A DNA stretch of 8,211 nt from an uncultured Collinsella sp. GTDB taxonomy: Bacteria; Actinomycetota; Coriobacteriia; Coriobacteriales; Coriobacteriaceae. Location of the stretch: assembly GCA_900757465.1 (NCBI GenBank), contig CAAENY010000009.1, positions 1 through 8,211 on the forward strand. The letters are read 5' to 3'. The notes beneath the pieces are model-generated. The model was not told the DNA's origin. It saw nothing but the letters and a program-made list of their open reading frames with translations, and searched no databases. Position 1 is the stretch's first letter. The number at the start of each line of letters is the position of its first letter. Position numbers and translations under genes: made by a program. Of the stretch, positions 6,894 through 8,211 are shown one piece after another.

Positions 6894-6955
6894 GGGCGGG
6901 TTTTCAATCGGTTGCGGATCGCATGCGATTCCGTCGTTCGGTTGAGACCCGTCCC
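6894..6955 (+). other. 62-nt imperfect inverted repeat (long stem-loop) in the leader of the peptidase gene
   Basis: Folded by hand, 6894-6921 pairs with 6926-6955 to give about 26 base pairs (four of them G-U), one T-T mismatch, a few single-base bulges and a CATG loop at 6922-6925. The core ATCGCATGCGAT (6918-6929) is a perfect 12-base palindrome. The outer arms are GGGCGGG and CCCGTCCC. There is no T tract on either side, so it is not a standard terminator. It lies between a possible start of transcription and the ribosome binding site (AAGGAA, 6977-6982). It could be an mRNA-stabilising or RNase III-processed leader structure, a protein-binding operator, or a small palindromic repeat element; the sequence alone cannot decide. 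Confidence 0.7.
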
Positions 6956-6987
6956 GTCTATCTTGAGACAACAAGAAAGGAATCTGC

Positions 6988-8118
6988 ATGTCTGAGTTTG
7001 CTGCCGGTCCTGCCGGTCGTATCGAGCGTGTCCGTGCCCTGATGGCCGAGCGTGGCTACGATGCCATCGTGGTGCGCGACGAGGCCAACCTTCGTTGGCT
7101 TACGGGCGTGAAGGGCGTCTTCGACTACACCTTCGAGTTCCCGCACGCTGCGTTTATTACGGTCGACCAGTGCCTGTTCCACACCGACTCGCGCTACCTC
7201 AACAGCTTTGAGGAGAACACGCCCGCCGGCAGCCCCTGGGTCTACGACATGGACGAAGGCACCATCCCCGGTTGGGTCGCCGGCAAGATTGTGGCTAACA
7301 AGTGCCGCGTCTGTGCTGTCGAGGACGATATGCAGATTAATTTCTACCAGGGCATTCAGCGCGGCCTGGAGGACCGCTCTGTCGCCTGCATGCTGCCGTT
7401 GATGCACGACGACATCCGCAAGATGCGCGCCATCAAGGATACCGAGGAGATCGAGCTCATGCGCCATGCGCAGTCGATCACCGATGCCGCCTTCCAGCAT
7501 ATGCTCGGCTTTATTAAACCCGGTATGACCGAGAAGCAGGTTCGCAACGAGCTCGAGAACTTTATGTTCGCCAACGGCGCCGACAGCCTGGCCTTCGGCT
7601 CCATTGTGGCGAGCGGTCCCAACACCGCCAACCCGCATGCCGTGCCGAGTGACCGTGTCATCGAGAAGGGCGACTTCGTCCTCATGGATTACGGCGCGGG
7701 CTACTGCGATTATCGTTCCGACATGACGCGCACTGTCGTGATAGGCGAGCCTACCCAGGAACAGCTCGACCTGTACGCGCTCGTGCGCCGTACGCACGAG
7801 GAGTGCGTCGCCGCCATCCATCCGGGTGTCGAGGGCAACGACATTTTCAAGCTTTCCAAGAAGATCATCGGCGATGCCGGTTATGGCGATTACTACAACC
7901 ATGGCCTGGGCCACGGCGTTGGTATCGACATCCACGAGCTGCCCAACTTCAACCGTAGCAAGAACATCATTGAGGTCGGCTCGGTTATTACCATGGAGCC
8001 CGGTGTCTACCTGCCCGGTGTGGGCGGCGTGCGCCTGGAGGACTACGGCGTCGTCACCGAGAACGGCTACGAGCCCTTCACCAAGACCCCGCACGACCTG
8101 CACGTCATCGACTGCTAG
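6988..8118 (+). CDS. M24-family metallopeptidase, Xaa-Pro aminopeptidase/dipeptidase type
   Basis: Cytoplasmic two-domain 'pita-bread' peptidase of 376 residues, expected to remove N-terminal residues before proline or to split Xaa-Pro dipeptides. The N-terminal creatinase-like domain (about 10-135) includes RIERVRALMAERGYDAIVV and FITVDQCLFHTDSRYL. The C-terminal catalytic domain holds all five metal ligands: D234 (LMDYGAG), D245 (SDMTRT, eleven residues later as in the family), H309 (GLGHGVGIDIHE), E337 (TMEPGVYLPG) and E351 (VRLEDYG). Start ATG 6988 has AAGGAA five bases upstream. The gene seems to be its own transcription unit, with a leader containing a long hairpin and a strong terminator after it. 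In many bacteria this peptidase precedes efp (elongation factor P), which could lie just beyond the window. Prolidase and aminopeptidase P cannot be separated from sequence alone. Confidence 0.93.
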   Translation: MSEFAAGPAGRIERVRALMAERGYDAIVVRDEANLRWLTGVKGVFDYTFEFPHAAFITVDQCLFHTDSRYLNSFEENTPAGSPWVYDMDEGTIPGWVAGKIVANKCRVCAVEDDMQINFYQGIQRGLEDRSVACMLPLMHDDIRKMRAIKDTEEIELMRHAQSITDAAFQHMLGFIKPGMTEKQVRNELENFMFANGADSLAFGSIVASGPNTANPHAVPSDRVIEKGDFVLMDYGAGYCDYRSDMTRTVVIGEPTQEQLDLYALVRRTHEECVAAIHPGVEGNDIFKLSKKIIGDAGYGDYYNHGLGHGVGIDIHELPNFNRSKNIIEVGSVITMEPGVYLPGVGGVRLEDYGVVTENGYEPFTKTPHDLHVIDC

Positions 8119-8140
8119 CCCATTTCGATAGATTTTTGGG

Positions 8141-8182
8141 CGGGGCGTCCGGAGCAATTCGGGCGCCCCGCGTTCTCTTTTT
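8141..8182 (+). terminator. Rho-independent terminator after the M24 peptidase gene
   Basis: A 13-bp stem (8141-8153 with 8158-8170, two G-U pairs) is capped by a GCAA tetraloop (8154-8157) and followed by a T-rich tract, TTCTCTTTTT (8173-8182). It begins 22 nt after the stop codon. The opposite strand has no matching T tract, so it works rightward only. The remaining bases to 8211 hold nothing I can identify. Confidence 0.92.
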
Positions 8183-8211
8183 ATGCGCTCGCCGCAGGCG
8201 CGGTCTGCAAG

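Noticed and set aside
6894..6955. The long hairpin as a terminator for the alaS-aroB-like run
   Set aside because: Neither flank has a T tract on the strand where one would be needed. Some rho-dependent or structural slowing remains possible but cannot be shown.
6958..8157. A 399-codon open frame on the minus strand opposite the M24 peptidase gene
   Set aside because: It is an antisense shadow with the same compositional cause. It would run through the terminator and leader, and the plus-strand gene has all five metal ligands.
8183..8211. A new gene starting at ATG 8183
   Set aside because: It starts right in the terminator tail, has no ribosome binding site and only nine codons before the window ends.

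Overview
The window looks like chromosomal DNA of a high-GC actinobacterium, most likely class Coriobacteriia (Collinsella or a close relative). This rests on GC-rich codon use, the protein sequences and my recall of gene order in that group; no database search was run. All recognisable genes read rightward.

Layout. Positions 1-139 hold the last 45 codons of a very AT-rich gene (about 26% GC by hand count over 1-140) ending in a topoisomerase-type zinc finger. It is compositionally foreign to everything after it. A rho-independent terminator (155-184) closes it. A tight six-gene run follows: alaS (257-2914), ruvX (2932-3360), mltG (3353-4708), a YqeG-family HAD phosphatase (4710-5207), aroK (5216-5749) and an aroB-family gene (5746-6855). 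Junctions within it are +17, -8, +1, +8 and -4 nt, so it is probably one transcript with coupled translation. A 132-nt gap (6856-6987) holds a possible promoter and a remarkable 62-nt imperfect hairpin. Then comes an M24 metallopeptidase of the Xaa-Pro type (6988-8118), closed by a strong GNRA-capped terminator (8141-8182).

How the genes relate. The run mixes housekeeping roles: tRNA charging (AlaRS), rRNA 5'-end maturation (RuvX), glycan-strand release during wall growth (MltG), a small HAD phosphatase, and a shikimate-pathway pair. AroK keeps its key residues. The AroB-family partner keeps the overall fold signature but has lost the residues that bind zinc and do the chemistry. That is the most interesting protein observation here. 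I see no defence system, CRISPR array, tRNA, rRNA or insertion sequence; apart from the left-edge fragment this is ordinary core genome.
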